A DNA stretch of 42,420 nucleotides from Kiritimatiellia bacterium. GTDB taxonomy: Bacteria; Verrucomicrobiota; Kiritimatiellia; RFP12; UBA1067. Positions 5,465-14,281 of the stretch are shown piece after piece; position 1 is the stretch's first letter, and each line of letters begins with the position of its first letter. The notes below the pieces were generated by a model. It saw only the letters and a list, made by a program, of their open reading frames with translations, did not search any database and was not told where the DNA came from. The stretch lies in the NCBI GenBank assembly GCA_017650345.1, contig JAGCFB010000006.1, forward strand, positions 1-42,420, given 5' to 3'. The position numbers and the translations under genes are program-made.

Positions 5465-7686
5465 AGGCCCGTCACGTCTGCGCGGTTGTCGGCGTCGCGT
5501 TCGCCGTCGGCGCCGTCGTCTTCATGCGCTCGCTCGTCGCGTCCAACGACGCGCAGTCGGAGTCAGTCGCGCGGCGCCTCATGTCCGCGCTCCCGGTCGG
5601 ACCCGACGCGCAGATCGCGCGCCTTGCGCTGGACTTCCGTCCGGAAGGGCGCGTCATGCAGGGTCCGCCGCTCATGGCAGTCGTCGCGACGAAGCCCGGC
5701 GTCGAGGGAGTCGCCATCGCGAAGTCCGTCTTCGCCGCGCGCAGGCTCGATCCGCCGGGCGTCGGCGAGGAGCTCGCGTTCCTCGGGCGCAACGGCGCGT
5801 ACAGGCTCAAGGTCTCGGAGATCCTGGACTGGGACCGTCCGCCCGGTCGCGGCGCGGCGTATCCCACGGCGTTCGTCTCGCCGGAGACGGCCGCCGCGAT
5901 AGGCGAGGAGTGGAGTCCGTTCACTGCTCCTTCCGTCGCAGAGCTCGCGCCCGCCTTCCGCAGCGACGCCGGACGCAACTTCGACCGCGCGAAGGCGCTC
6001 CTCCTGTGGGCCGCGGCGCTCACCGCGCTCTGCCTTCTCGTCAATTCCCTCTTCCTTTCCATCGAGGCCAAGCGCCGCGACATCGCCGTCCTCCGCATGC
6101 TCGGCATGACGCGCGGCGGCGTGGTGCGCCGCGTCGCCGCCGAGGCCGTCGCGCTCGCGCTTGGCGGACTCGCCGCCGGCGTCGCCCTCGCCTTCGCCGC
6201 AACCGCCGCGTACGTCGCCTTCGACAGGTCGCTCTTCCCCGAGGGCCCCGCGTTCTCGTTCGTTTCCGCCGCCGCATGCGCCGCGCTCGCGCCGCTCCTC
6301 GCGGTCGCCGCGTCGCTTGTCGCGCTGAAAAGCGCCCTCGCCGTGAAGCCGCTCGAGGCCGCGAGCGCGCGGCTTCCCCGTAAGCGCCACGTCGGCATGG
6401 TCGTGTCGTTCGCGTTCGGATTCGGCGCGTTCGTCGCCGTCGAGGTCTGGGGTGCGTCGCTAATGAGCGCGTTCGTCCCGTCCGAGGAGTTGCCGGACGC
6501 CATAGTGTCCATCCTTCCGGGCGGAGTGTCGAGCTTCGACATAGAGAAGGTGCGGAACGTCGAAGGCGTCGCGCGCATCGCGGAGCTCCAGCCGCTCCAG
6601 GTGAACATCCTTCCGCTCGAGGAGCTGAAGATGCCAGGTGCGGAGAAGGAGCAGCAGCCCGCCAGGGACAAGCCGTCCGACAAGGGGCGTCCGCCGCGCA
6701 AGGGACCGCCGCCCGGCATGGGAGGTCCGCCGCGCGCGCAGTACCGCAACGCGCTGCTCCTCGCGAGCGAATGGCTTCCGGACTTCCGCTTCTCGTCCGG
6801 CTCGCACGACGAGGCCGAGCGGGAGATCAAGTCCGGCGACGCGTGCGTCATAACGGAGATGATGGCGCGCGCGCGCGGATGGAGCATGGGCGACGAGATC
6901 GAGCTGGACTGCGGACGCGGACACGTCATGCGCCTCAGGATCGTCGGCATCGTCGATCTCAACTGGCACATGGTGACGAGCCGCGGACTCGTCCGCGGAC
7001 TCAACCGCATGCCGGTCAACACGGACGGACCCGTCTTCGTCAGCTTCGACACGCTCGCCGCGTGCGATCCGCGTCCGCAGGACTTCGTCCGCATGACCCA
7101 CCTCTGGCTCGACTACACTCCTGAGTTCCTCGCCGCGCACGGTGTCTTCGGCGCGGGGCGCATCGTGGAGAATGAGATCGTCAAGGCGCTCAACGGCGCG
7201 GACCTTGTGACGCGCGAGGGCGAGGTGCGCGGGAACACCGTGCGGCTCCATTCGCGCGGCGAGATCGCGGACGGCACGCTTGCGCACGGCGCGGACCTGA
7301 TAGGCTCGATGGCGCGCGTTCCGTTCATCTTCATCGCGGTCGTCTCGCTCGGCTTCATCGCGATGCTCGTCGCGAGCGCGGACGCGCGCCGCCGCGAGTT
7401 CGCGGTCCTTCGCGCCGTCGGCGCGACGCGTCCGCAGCTGGCCGCCGCGCTTGCGCGCGAGGCGGCGCAGGTCGCGTGGAAGGGGATCGTCCTCGGACTT
7501 CTCGGCGGCGCTCCGGCAGGATGGCTCTTCACCTTCGGAACGCGCAAGGCGATGGCGAACTGGGGGCTTCCCGCGTCCTTCGCCGTTCCCTGGGAGACGC
7601 TGGCCGTCGGCGCGGCGCTCGCCTTCGCGTTCGCGCTCGCGGTAGCCGTCCCCACGGCGCTCGCCCTCGTCCGTCCCCGCCGCTGA
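5461..7686 (+). CDS. FtsX-family ABC transporter permease
   Basis: The product has about 741 residues. A first membrane segment (AVVGVAFAVGAVVFMRSLV) is followed by a short periplasmic part, an FtsX/MacB core (about 180-280, with EAKRRDIAVLRMLGMTR), a second helix and large periplasmic region, and a terminal core with ARRREFAVLRAVGATRPQL. The two 'xxRRxxxAxLRxxGxT' blocks are the coupling-helix regions seen in LolC/E- and MacB-like permeases. A proline/glycine-rich linker near residue 410 (KGPPPGMGGPPRAQ) is unusual. GTG 5461 overlaps the ATPase stop; an in-frame GTG at 5452 is an alternative. The substrate is not evident. Confidence 0.88.
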   Translation: MKARHVCAVVGVAFAVGAVVFMRSLVASNDAQSESVARRLMSALPVGPDAQIARLALDFRPEGRVMQGPPLMAVVATKPGVEGVAIAKSVFAARRLDPPGVGEELAFLGRNGAYRLKVSEILDWDRPPGRGAAYPTAFVSPETAAAIGEEWSPFTAPSVAELAPAFRSDAGRNFDRAKALLLWAAALTALCLLVNSLFLSIEAKRRDIAVLRMLGMTRGGVVRRVAAEAVALALGGLAAGVALAFAATAAYVAFDRSLFPEGPAFSFVSAAACAALAPLLAVAASLVALKSALAVKPLEAASARLPRKRHVGMVVSFAFGFGAFVAVEVWGASLMSAFVPSEELPDAIVSILPGGVSSFDIEKVRNVEGVARIAELQPLQVNILPLEELKMPGAEKEQQPARDKPSDKGRPPRKGPPPGMGGPPRAQYRNALLLASEWLPDFRFSSGSHDEAEREIKSGDACVITEMMARARGWSMGDEIELDCGRGHVMRLRIVGIVDLNWHMVTSRGLVRGLNRMPVNTDGPVFVSFDTLAACDPRPQDFVRMTHLWLDYTPEFLAAHGVFGAGRIVENEIVKALNGADLVTREGEVRGNTVRLHSRGEIADGTLAHGADLIGSMARVPFIFIAVVSLGFIAMLVASADARRREFAVLRAVGATRPQLAAALAREAAQVAWKGIVLGLLGGAPAGWLFTFGTRKAMANWGLPASFAVPWETLAVGAALAFAFALAVAVPTALALVRPRR

Positions 7687-7703
7687 AATGCGGCGGACGG
7701 CGG

Positions 7704-8189
7704 CTACGGGAAATCGATCTTCCTCTTCGGCGGCTTGGGTCCGGGAAGCTTGCCGCCGTTCTCGGACTTCAGCCTGCGGATAAGCGACGACACGCCGTTG
7801 GACCACTGCGTCGGATAAGGCGGATTGTAGCGCTTGCCGAACTCCACGAGGTCGCCCTTGTAGTGCTTGCGGACCGTTCCCGCCGCCCACATCCCCTGTA
7901 TGTAGAACGACTTGTATCCGTCGCGGTACCTGTGCGAGGGATGTCCGGAGTCCATCGGACCCCCGACGCCGAACTCCAGCCCGGGGCGTCCGTTCTCGTG
8001 CCTGCGGATCGCCGCGAGCAGCCACGTGCGCTCCTCGTCCAGGTCGTAGTTCACCGCAATCTGGCGGATCATCGCCCATTCCCTCGCCGGGATGAGCGGA
8101 CCCTTTGCCGCAGGCTGCCGCGCGGGCGCCGACGCGTTCGCGACCGCGGCGAGCAGCGCCGCCGCCATGCTGATGAATGTCGTCTTCAT
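7704..8189 (-). CDS. Small secreted protein, possible lysozyme/transglycosylase-like fold
   Basis: The 161-residue product begins with a signal peptide (MKTTFISMAAALLAAVANASA) and is therefore exported. The mature part has AIRRHENGRPGLEFGVGG, reminiscent of the Glu-containing helix of soluble lytic transglycosylase-like domains, and later YIQGMWAAGTVRKHYKGD and GVSSLIRRLKSEN. A wall-cleaving role is possible but not established, because I see no full SLT signature. The gene is monocistronic and convergent with the permease gene 17 nt away. Its start codon sits 6 nt from its -10 box, so its mRNA should be leaderless. Confidence 0.7.
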   Translation of the reverse strand: MKTTFISMAAALLAAVANASAPARQPAAKGPLIPAREWAMIRQIAVNYDLDEERTWLLAAIRRHENGRPGLEFGVGGPMDSGHPSHRYRDGYKSFYIQGMWAAGTVRKHYKGDLVEFGKRYNPPYPTQWSNGVSSLIRRLKSENGGKLPGPKPPKRKIDFP

Positions 8190-8195
8190 GCCTCA

Positions 8196-8204
8196 ATTAT
8201 AGCA
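8196..8204 (-). promoter_or_regulatory. Extended -10 promoter of the secreted-protein gene, leaderless
   Basis: Read on the minus strand the sequence is TGC-TATAAT followed by only 6 nt before the ATG at 8189. This is the only clear minus-strand member of the promoter class in the window. Confidence 0.7.
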
Positions 8205-8336
8205 TAACTCAACGATCCGCGCATACTGTTTTTTGCGGCGCGCCGTTTCGGCGCCCGCCCTCCATTCATGATGCGGCATAGGCAAAGCCTATTGCCGTGG
8301 CGTGTGTTTTCCGATTACCCTATGCGGCTTCCTTTG

Positions 8337-8345
8337 TGCGATAAT
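8337..8345 (+). promoter_or_regulatory. Extended -10 promoter of the DUF3034-like gene
   Basis: TGC-GATAAT lies 104 nt before ATG 8450. It gives the longest leader in the window, and that leader contains a strong hairpin. Confidence 0.55.
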
Positions 8346-8381
8346 ATTCCCGTCCGACAGATGAAGCGGATTTAAACCCCT

Positions 8382-8409
8382 GGCCCGTCCGGTCCCCGCC
8401 GGGCGGGCC
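8382..8409 (+). promoter_or_regulatory. GC-rich hairpin in the 5' leader of the DUF3034-like gene
   Basis: GGCCCGTCCGG (8382-8392), a 6-nt loop and CCGGGCGGGCC (8399-8409) form an 11-bp stem with one G-U pair, followed by TTTAAAG. It lies between promoter and start codon, so it could act as an attenuator, an mRNA stabiliser or the terminator of a short RNA. Confidence 0.5.
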
Positions 8410-8449
8410 TTTAAAGAAACCACGCATCAGCGAGAAAGGAACGAATGCA

Positions 8450-9316
8450 ATGAAGAACACAAAGATCAAGACGTCGGCGGTCGCCGCAATCGCAGTCGCA
8501 GCAGGAACGCTCTTCGCGGGAGTGCCGCTCAGCAACCTTCAGGGCGCAGGAGGCATCGCGTTCAACCCGCTGGCCTACACGGCGGGCCTTCCGTGGGACG
8601 GCGGCGAGACTAACTCGCTGAACGGGGTCGTGTCGAAGCCGCAGGTCGGCGGCTGGTACGTGAACCTGAACGACGCGGACATCAACTGGTATGCGGGATC
8701 CGCCGCGGCGACGCTGTTCGGACGCCTTGAGGTCTCCTACGGCTACGGGTTCGTCAACGCGCACCGCTACGGCGACAGGTCCATCGAGACGCACAACGTC
8801 GGCGCGAAGCTGCGCTTCCTCGACGAAAACGCCTTCGACACGTCCTGGGTGCCGTCCGTCGCGGTCGGCGGACTGTGGAAGTACACGGACTCCAGGACCG
8901 TTGACGCGCTCGGGCTCGACGACAACGGATTCGACGCGTATGTCGTCGCCACGAAGCTTGTCACGCAGACGCCTGTACCGGTGCTGCTGTCCGCCGGCCT
9001 CCTGTACACGGACGAGGTGGTGAACGGCGTGGTCGGACACAACGACTACGACACGGTCGCGTTCGGCAACATCGACATCCTGCCCGCGAAGAACGTGGCG
9101 ATAGGTCTGGAGTACAAGCAGGGCGCGCGCGTCGGCGACGGGATCCGCAACCATGACTACTGGGACGGGCACGTCGCGTGGTTCGTGAACGACAGGCTCA
9201 CGCTCGTGGCAGCGTTCGCCGAAACAGGCGACAAGGACAAGTTCGTCCGCCGCGGGTCCGCAAAGAACCTTGGCGTCGGCTCTGGCGCGGTGTTCTCGGT
9301 CCAGTACCAGTTCTGA
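8450..9316 (+). CDS. Outer-membrane beta-barrel protein, DUF3034-like
   Basis: The 288-residue product has a signal peptide (MKNTKIKTSAVAAIAVAAGTLF) and the mature sequence PLSNLQGAGGIAFNPLAYTAG. It continues with alternating beta strands and ends in SVQYQF, a C-terminal aromatic of the kind recognised by the outer-membrane assembly machinery. Blocks such as FDAYVVATKLVTQTPVPVLLSAGL, VAIGLEYKQG and WDGHVAWFVNDRLTLVAAF resemble DUF3034 barrels. The function of that family is unknown; a porin or structural role is plausible. It has its own promoter and a long structured leader, as expected of an abundant envelope protein with post-transcriptional control. Confidence 0.75.
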   Translation: MKNTKIKTSAVAAIAVAAGTLFAGVPLSNLQGAGGIAFNPLAYTAGLPWDGGETNSLNGVVSKPQVGGWYVNLNDADINWYAGSAAATLFGRLEVSYGYGFVNAHRYGDRSIETHNVGAKLRFLDENAFDTSWVPSVAVGGLWKYTDSRTVDALGLDDNGFDAYVVATKLVTQTPVPVLLSAGLLYTDEVVNGVVGHNDYDTVAFGNIDILPAKNVAIGLEYKQGARVGDGIRNHDYWDGHVAWFVNDRLTLVAAFAETGDKDKFVRRGSAKNLGVGSGAVFSVQYQF

Positions 9317-9363
9317 CGCGCCTTCGCGCCGCATGGAGCCTTGCGTGACGGAAAGGCGCCTGC

Positions 9364-9401
9364 GGCGCTACCACGTTGCTTTCGTGATCGCGCGTAGCGC
9401 C
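9364..9401. repeat. Inverted repeat after the DUF3034-like gene
   Basis: GGCGCTAC (9364-9371) pairs with GTAGCGCC (9394-9401), and inside them CACG pairs with CGTG around a 7-nt loop. It may be a terminator or REP-like element in the 275-nt gap before hisA. Apart from this and the hisA promoter I see nothing else in the gap. Confidence 0.4.
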
Positions 9402-9511
9402 AAACCGCCAGCAATGGCATTGAGAAGACTTTTTCCTCTGCATAAAAGCTTCGTTCTATCCCGTTTTTTGTGCCCAACGTGGCGCGGCGTCGGGCCATCT
9501 TGCCGCAGATT

Positions 9512-9520
9512 TGGTATAAT
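9512..9520 (+). promoter_or_regulatory. Extended -10 promoter of the hisA operon
   Basis: TTTGGTATAAT ends 71 nt before ATG 9592. The leader carries GAGGAAGAG as ribosome binding site. Confidence 0.75.
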
Positions 9521-9591
9521 ACAACAATACTAGACAGAAAAGCACAGATTGCAATGCAACAACATACCGATTCTGGAGAAGCGAGGAAGAG

Positions 9592-10317
9592 ATGGTAATC
9601 CTACCGGCGATCGACCTCAAGGGCGGCAAATGCGTCCGCCTGAGGCAGGGGCGTGCCGACGACGTGACCGTGTACGGCGACGACCCGGCGCAGCAGGCGC
9701 GCGACTGGGCCGAACAGGGCGGACGCGAGCTGCACGTCGTCGATCTCGACGGCGCGTTCGACGGCGAGCCGCGGCACGCGGACGTCATACGCCGCATCAT
9801 AGAGGCCTTCGGCGGGCCGGTGGAGGTCGGCGGCGGGATCCGCACGGCCGCCGCGCTGCGCGCCGTCATCGAGGCGGGCGCCGCGCGCGCGATCCTCGGC
9901 TCCGCCGCGCTGGAGGATCCGGAGTTCCTCACGAAGGCCGTGGAGCTCTACGGCGACAGGATCGCCGTCGGCATCGACGCGCGCGACGGCTTCGTGCAGA
10001 CGAAGGGCTGGGTCGAGACGACGTCCGTCAAGGCGACGGACCTCGCGTCCGCCGTCGCGAAGATCGGCGTCGGCACGATAATCTACACCGACACGGCGAC
10101 GGACGGGATGCTCGGCGGACCGAACCTGAGCCAGATGGCGTCCATCTGCGACGCCGCTCCGACATGCCAGATCACGGCGTCCGGCGGCGTCAGCTCGCCC
10201 TACGACATTGCGAACCTCAAGGCGCTGGAGCGTCCGAACCTGCGCGCGGCGATCGTCGGCAAGGCGCTGTACGACGGACGCACCACGCTGCGCGAAATGA
10301 ACATAGCCGCGATATGA
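9592..10317 (+). CDS. hisA: Phosphoribosylformimino-AICAR ribotide isomerase (HisA)
   Basis: The 241-residue TIM barrel starts PAIDLKGGKCVRL, with the catalytic Asp in AIDLK. It has VDLDGA, VEVGGGIRT and the second catalytic region TDTATDGMLGGPN, then ASGGVSS; these are the phosphate-binding and active-site loops of HisA rather than HisF. It catalyses the Amadori rearrangement in histidine biosynthesis in the cytoplasm. No other his gene is present, so the pathway is dispersed. It heads an operon and overlaps the M16 peptidase gene by ATGA. Confidence 0.95.
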   Translation: MVILPAIDLKGGKCVRLRQGRADDVTVYGDDPAQQARDWAEQGGRELHVVDLDGAFDGEPRHADVIRRIIEAFGGPVEVGGGIRTAAALRAVIEAGAARAILGSAALEDPEFLTKAVELYGDRIAVGIDARDGFVQTKGWVETTSVKATDLASAVAKIGVGTIIYTDTATDGMLGGPNLSQMASICDAAPTCQITASGGVSSPYDIANLKALERPNLRAAIVGKALYDGRTTLREMNIAAI

Positions 10318-11549
10318 AGCCGACGCTTGCAGAAATCTCCAACGGACTCCGCGTCGTCCTCGCCCCGTGCGAGGCGGAGAGCGTCGCGTTCGGACTCTTC
10401 GTCGCGTCCGGCTCGCGCCACGAGGACGCGAAGACGGCGGGCATCTCCCACTTCATCGAGCACATGCTCTTCAAGGGCACGCCAACCCGCAGGCCCGTCG
10501 ATATAACGCGCGCCATCGAGGGGCGCGGCGGCAACTTCAACGCCTGCACCGGCGAGGAATCGACCTGCTACTTCGCCCACCTCCCGTCCGAGTACCTTCC
10601 GGACGCCGTGGCGGTGCTTTCGGACATGTACCTCAACGCGACCATCCCCGACGGCGAGTTCGAGCGCGAGAAGCAGGTCGTCCTCGAGGAGATCAAGATG
10701 TACGCCGACGAGCCGGACGCCGTCGCTATGGAGAGCCTCCAGCGCGCGCTCTTTCCGCGCAACCAGCTCGGCGCGCCCGTGGCGGGCGGACCCGCCTCGC
10801 TCGTCCCCATGACGCCAGCAACGCTCCGCCGCTACATCAGGTCGCACTACACGCCGGACGCCACGATCGCCGTGGTCGTCGGCAGCTTCGACCCGGACGC
10901 CGCGCTCGCCGAGATAGAGCGCAGGCTCGGATCGAAGGCGCTGCGTCCGCGCAAGTGCGCGGCGGTCGCGACGCCTGTGGATCTCTCCGTCCCGCCGATC
11001 GTAGAGATGCGCGCGGCCAAGGACGTGCAGCAGACGCAGCTCGCCGTCGGCTACAGGACGTTCGGCGTCACCGATCCGCGCAAGTACGCGGCGGTCGTCA
11101 TGGACGCCGTGCTCGGACGCGGAATGTCCAGCAGGCTCTTCCAGGAGGTGCGCGAGAAGCGCGGACTCAGCTACGACATCGCCTCGCGCATGCAGTTCTT
11201 CAGGGAGACGGGCATGTTCACCGTGGCCGCCGGGCTCGACGGCGCGAAGTCGGATCTCGCCCTCAGGACGATAGACCGCGAGTTCGACAGGATCCGCACG
11301 AAGCGCGTACCCGCCGCCGAGCTCGCGCGCACGAAGGAGTTCCTCGTCGGCAACTTCCGCCTCTCCCACGAGAAGGTCGTCTCCAAGCTCTTCTTCTACG
11401 GCGCGACGCTGCTTTCGTACGGACGCCTCGTGACCACGGACGAGCAGGTCGAGGGCGTGCGCGCCGTGACGGCGGCGGATGTCCAGTCCGTCGCCGAGGA
11501 CATCCTGCGCCCCGAGGCGCGTAGCATCAGCTGGGTGGTGCCGAAATGA
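10314..11549 (+). CDS. M16-family zinc peptidase
   Basis: The product has 411 residues with the inverted zinc motif HFIEH (46-50) and a downstream acidic EEIKMYADEPD region (about 124-134) containing the third ligand, as in mitochondrial-processing-peptidase-like proteins. The C-terminal half has the partner lobe, with GRGMSSRLFQEVREKRGLSYD, the hallmark R-x-x-x-Y segment. No signal peptide is seen, so it is probably cytoplasmic and degrades or processes peptides. The upstream in-frame extension lies in hisA; ATG 10314 overlaps the hisA stop. It overlaps uppP by ATGA. Confidence 0.92.
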   Translation: MKPTLAEISNGLRVVLAPCEAESVAFGLFVASGSRHEDAKTAGISHFIEHMLFKGTPTRRPVDITRAIEGRGGNFNACTGEESTCYFAHLPSEYLPDAVAVLSDMYLNATIPDGEFEREKQVVLEEIKMYADEPDAVAMESLQRALFPRNQLGAPVAGGPASLVPMTPATLRRYIRSHYTPDATIAVVVGSFDPDAALAEIERRLGSKALRPRKCAAVATPVDLSVPPIVEMRAAKDVQQTQLAVGYRTFGVTDPRKYAAVVMDAVLGRGMSSRLFQEVREKRGLSYDIASRMQFFRETGMFTVAAGLDGAKSDLALRTIDREFDRIRTKRVPAAELARTKEFLVGNFRLSHEKVVSKLFFYGATLLSYGRLVTTDEQVEGVRAVTAADVQSVAEDILRPEARSISWVVPK

Positions 11550-12310
11550 CGGACGTCGCCATCCTCGCAGTCCTCCAGGGCGTTGCGGAGTTCCTGCCGA
11601 TCTCCAGCTCGGGCCATCTCGTCATCGCGCAGCACCTGCTAGGCGTGGAGGAGCCCGGGCTCCGCCTCGACATCGCGCTTCACTTCGGAACGCTCCTCAG
11701 CGTGTTCGCTTTCTACCGCAGGGCGATATGGCGGATCGTCCGCGACCTCGACTGGCGCTACGCGCTCAAGATCGTCGCGAGCGCGCTCCCAGCCGTGGCC
11801 GCGTACTTTTGCTTCAAGGGCTTCATCGACGGACTCTTCGAGAACGTCCGCATGGTTGGCGCGCTCCTCATGTTCACGGGCGCGGTCCTCATCGGCACGC
11901 GCTACATGCCGCGCGGCTCGGCGGACGTCGGCTTCGCGCGCGCGGTCCTAATGGGGCTCGGACAGGCCATCGCGCTCCTTCCGGGCATCTCCCGCAGCGG
12001 CATGACGATCGCCTGCGCGCGCGCCGGGCGCGTCGATCCAGACAGGAGCGCCGAGTTCTCGTTCCTCATGGCGGCGCCGCTCATAATCGGCGGAACGCTT
12101 CTCGAGATAGTGAAGTCCGCGACCGCCACGTCCGCCTCCGCCGAGGCGTCCTCGTCGTGGTGGACGCTCGCGGCCGGTGCGGCGATCGCTGCGGCCGTCG
12201 GCTACGTCTCGCTCGCGGTGCTAATCAAGGCCGTGCGCGGGAAGTGGTTCTGGCTGTTCGGTCCGTACTGCCTCGCGGCGGGACTCGTCACGATACTTCT
12301 GGTGCGCTGA
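11546..12310 (+). CDS. uppP: Undecaprenyl-diphosphatase
   Basis: The 254-residue integral membrane protein carries both UppP/BacA signatures: GVAEFLPISSSGHLV (12-26) and LPGISRSGMT (about 149-158). It dephosphorylates undecaprenyl diphosphate to recycle the lipid carrier for peptidoglycan and surface glycans. About seven or eight hydrophobic segments are visible. It is coupled by ATGA to the M16 peptidase gene, and a 41-nt gap with its own ribosome site separates it from the next gene. Confidence 0.95.
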   Translation: MTDVAILAVLQGVAEFLPISSSGHLVIAQHLLGVEEPGLRLDIALHFGTLLSVFAFYRRAIWRIVRDLDWRYALKIVASALPAVAAYFCFKGFIDGLFENVRMVGALLMFTGAVLIGTRYMPRGSADVGFARAVLMGLGQAIALLPGISRSGMTIACARAGRVDPDRSAEFSFLMAAPLIIGGTLLEIVKSATATSASAEASSSWWTLAAGAAIAAAVGYVSLAVLIKAVRGKWFWLFGPYCLAAGLVTILLVR

Positions 12311-12351
12311 AACGCGCGTTGCCTGAAACTGATTCAAGGAAGGGAGAATAC

Positions 12352-13203
12352 ATGAATGCGAATGTGATCATAGCGGCCGCGGCGCTCGCCGCAGGGGCCG
12401 GACTCGGATACGCTCTCGCGCCGAAGGCGCCGGCGGACGGCGCGGCGGACTTTCCGGAGCCGTCCGCATCCGCGCGGTCGATAGCGGACGTCGGCGACGG
12501 CGCGTCGCTAGCCGCGCTGCGCGCGCGGATCGCGGAGCTGGAGCGCATGCTCGGCGCGAAGTTCGACGAGGCAGGCGAGGCTGGCGAGGCGAGGACGGCG
12601 GCCGTGCTGGCGGACCTCGGCATCCCCGTCGAGAAGGCGGAGGACGGCACGTACAGGCTGCGCCAGCCCACGCCGGAGGAGATGCGCAAGATGATGCGCG
12701 AGGGGCGCGAGCGCTTCCGCAGGGAGCATCCCGAGGAGGTCGCGCGCTTCGAGGAGAACATGCGCAGGATGGCCGAGCGCCGCGCGAACCAGGTCAAGTC
12801 CCGCATCGAATTCCTCGCGTCCGTCGATACTTCGACGATGAGCGAGTCCGACAAGGCGACGCACGAGGAGGTGCAGCAGCTTATGGCCAGGCGCGAGGAG
12901 CTTCTGGCCAGGATGCAGGAGGATGGCATCACGGACGACGAGCGCGAGCAGGTCGGAAGGGAGCTCTTCGAGCTTGACCGCACGCTGAGGGACAAGAGCG
13001 GCAGCGAGCGCGAGATACTGATCAGGCAGACGGCCGAGGCGCTCGGCTTCACTGGCGAGGACGCGGAGACGGTCGTCGGCACGATCGGCGAGATCATCGA
13101 CGCGACGGATTCGCGCGGACGCTTCGGACCAGGCCCCGGCGGTCCCGGCCCCGACGGCGCAGGGGGTCCGCCCCCGATGCCGCCTCCCGGAGGGGCACGC
13201 TGA
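12352..13203 (+). CDS. Exported helical protein with Pro/Gly-rich tail, unknown function
   Basis: ATG 12352 follows AAGGGAGAA. The 283-residue product has an N-terminal hydrophobic segment (VIIAAAALAAGAGLGYAL) that could be a signal or anchor, a short low-complexity stretch, and a long highly charged helical middle (about 100-235, for example REGRERFRREHPEE and MARREELLARMQ). It ends in a Gly/Pro-rich tail (GPGPGGPGP). The helical part loosely recalls periplasmic LTxxQ/Spy-type proteins, but I cannot name a family. TGATG couples it to the next gene. Confidence 0.65.
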   Translation: MNANVIIAAAALAAGAGLGYALAPKAPADGAADFPEPSASARSIADVGDGASLAALRARIAELERMLGAKFDEAGEAGEARTAAVLADLGIPVEKAEDGTYRLRQPTPEEMRKMMREGRERFRREHPEEVARFEENMRRMAERRANQVKSRIEFLASVDTSTMSESDKATHEEVQQLMARREELLARMQEDGITDDEREQVGRELFELDRTLRDKSGSEREILIRQTAEALGFTGEDAETVVGTIGEIIDATDSRGRFGPGPGGPGPDGAGGPPPMPPPGGAR

Positions 13204-14210
13204 TGCGCCGCACGCTGGCAGTAGGCCATTTTCTTAACGCGCCGTTCACGGAGGCGTGCGCGCGGCACCTCGGACGCATACGCGAGACGTTCTTCGCGTG
13301 GCCGGGGGTGCCTAGCTGCCGCCCCGCGCCGGACTTCACGCCCGAGGTCAGGGAGCGCATGGTGTCCGACCTCCGCTGGGCGCGCGCGAACGGGATAGAG
13401 CTGGACACGCTCTTCAACTGCAACTGCTACGGGGACATCGCGATATCGCCGGAGCTGGCGGACTTCGTGATCCGCAACCTGCGCGAGATGGACGCGGCGG
13501 GGCTCTTCCCGGACACGGTGACGACCACGTCGCCGTTCATCGCGAAGGTCCTGAGGCGCCATTTCCCGTCCGTCAAGATTCGCCTCAGCGTCAACATCCG
13601 CGTCCACGGCACTGTCGGCTTCGAGCCGGTCATGGACCTCTTCGACTCGTTCTACGCGTCGCGCGAGCGGCACCGCGAGCTGGACTGGCTGGCGGACCTC
13701 TCGCGCTGGGCGAAGGAGAACGGGAAGGTCCTCGGCATGCAGGCCAACTCCGGCTGCATACGCCAGTGTCCGTACCAGCAGTTCCACGACAACCTGCACG
13801 GACACGGCGACGGACGGCGTCCGCAGGACGTGGCGACGATGAAGGACTACGGCTTCACGTTCTTCCTTTGCAAGGAGAACTACGAGAAGGGACGCTACGA
13901 GGACTTCCTGCGCTCGACGTGGATAAGGCCCGAGGACCTTCCGCTCTACGAGGAGCACGTCGGTGTCGTGAAGCTCGCGACGAGACGGCATCCGCATCCG
14001 GTCGAGGTGCTGGACGCATACGCGACCTACTCCTACGACGGGAACCTGGCGGACCTCATGGACGCGTGCCATTCGTTCCCGAAGAGCTTCGACAACCGCC
14101 GCTTCGACGAGGCGGGCGCGCTCTGGGCGTCCGTGCGCGGATGCCGCGACGCGAACGACTGCCGCCATTGCGGACGGTGCGCGGAGCTCCTTTCGCGGGT
14201 GTTCGCCTGA
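13203..14210 (+). CDS. U32-peptidase-like putative Fe-S protein
   Basis: The 335-residue product looks like a TIM-barrel protein of the U32 type (FNCNCYGD, then TTTSPF, then IRLSVNIR). It ends with two cysteine clusters: SGCIRQCPYQQFHDN (about 185-199) and CRDANDCRHCGRC (about 315-327). U32 relatives such as UbiU/V, TrhP and RlhA use such cysteines to hold 4Fe-4S clusters and often act in RNA hydroxylation or ubiquinone synthesis. The exact function is not clear. TGATG overlap with the upstream gene suggests coupling, although that neighbour gives no clue. Confidence 0.55.
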   Translation: MRRTLAVGHFLNAPFTEACARHLGRIRETFFAWPGVPSCRPAPDFTPEVRERMVSDLRWARANGIELDTLFNCNCYGDIAISPELADFVIRNLREMDAAGLFPDTVTTTSPFIAKVLRRHFPSVKIRLSVNIRVHGTVGFEPVMDLFDSFYASRERHRELDWLADLSRWAKENGKVLGMQANSGCIRQCPYQQFHDNLHGHGDGRRPQDVATMKDYGFTFFLCKENYEKGRYEDFLRSTWIRPEDLPLYEEHVGVVKLATRRHPHPVEVLDAYATYSYDGNLADLMDACHSFPKSFDNRRFDEAGALWASVRGCRDANDCRHCGRCAELLSRVFA

Positions 14211-14254
14211 AATCGCGGGAGGCTGCGCGGGAGCGGAATGCGGCATGGCAAGTG

Positions 14255-14263
14255 TGGTATAAT
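14255..14263 (+). promoter_or_regulatory. Extended -10 promoter of the GYF operon
   Basis: TGG-TATAAT ends 18 nt before ATG 14282; a short leader with AAAAGG remains. It probably drives 14282-18901, where all genes overlap. Confidence 0.7.
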
Positions 14264-14281
14264 ATTGGAAAAGGTTAAATC

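Noticed and set aside
8205-8336. Riboswitch or tRNA upstream of the DUF3034-like gene
   Set aside because: GGCATAGGC and GCCTATTGCC form only a small imperfect hairpin; no cloverleaf or known riboswitch core is seen.
9554-9598. Histidine leader peptide before hisA
   Set aside because: A 14-codon frame overlaps the hisA start but has only one His codon and no attenuator hairpins; it is probably chance.
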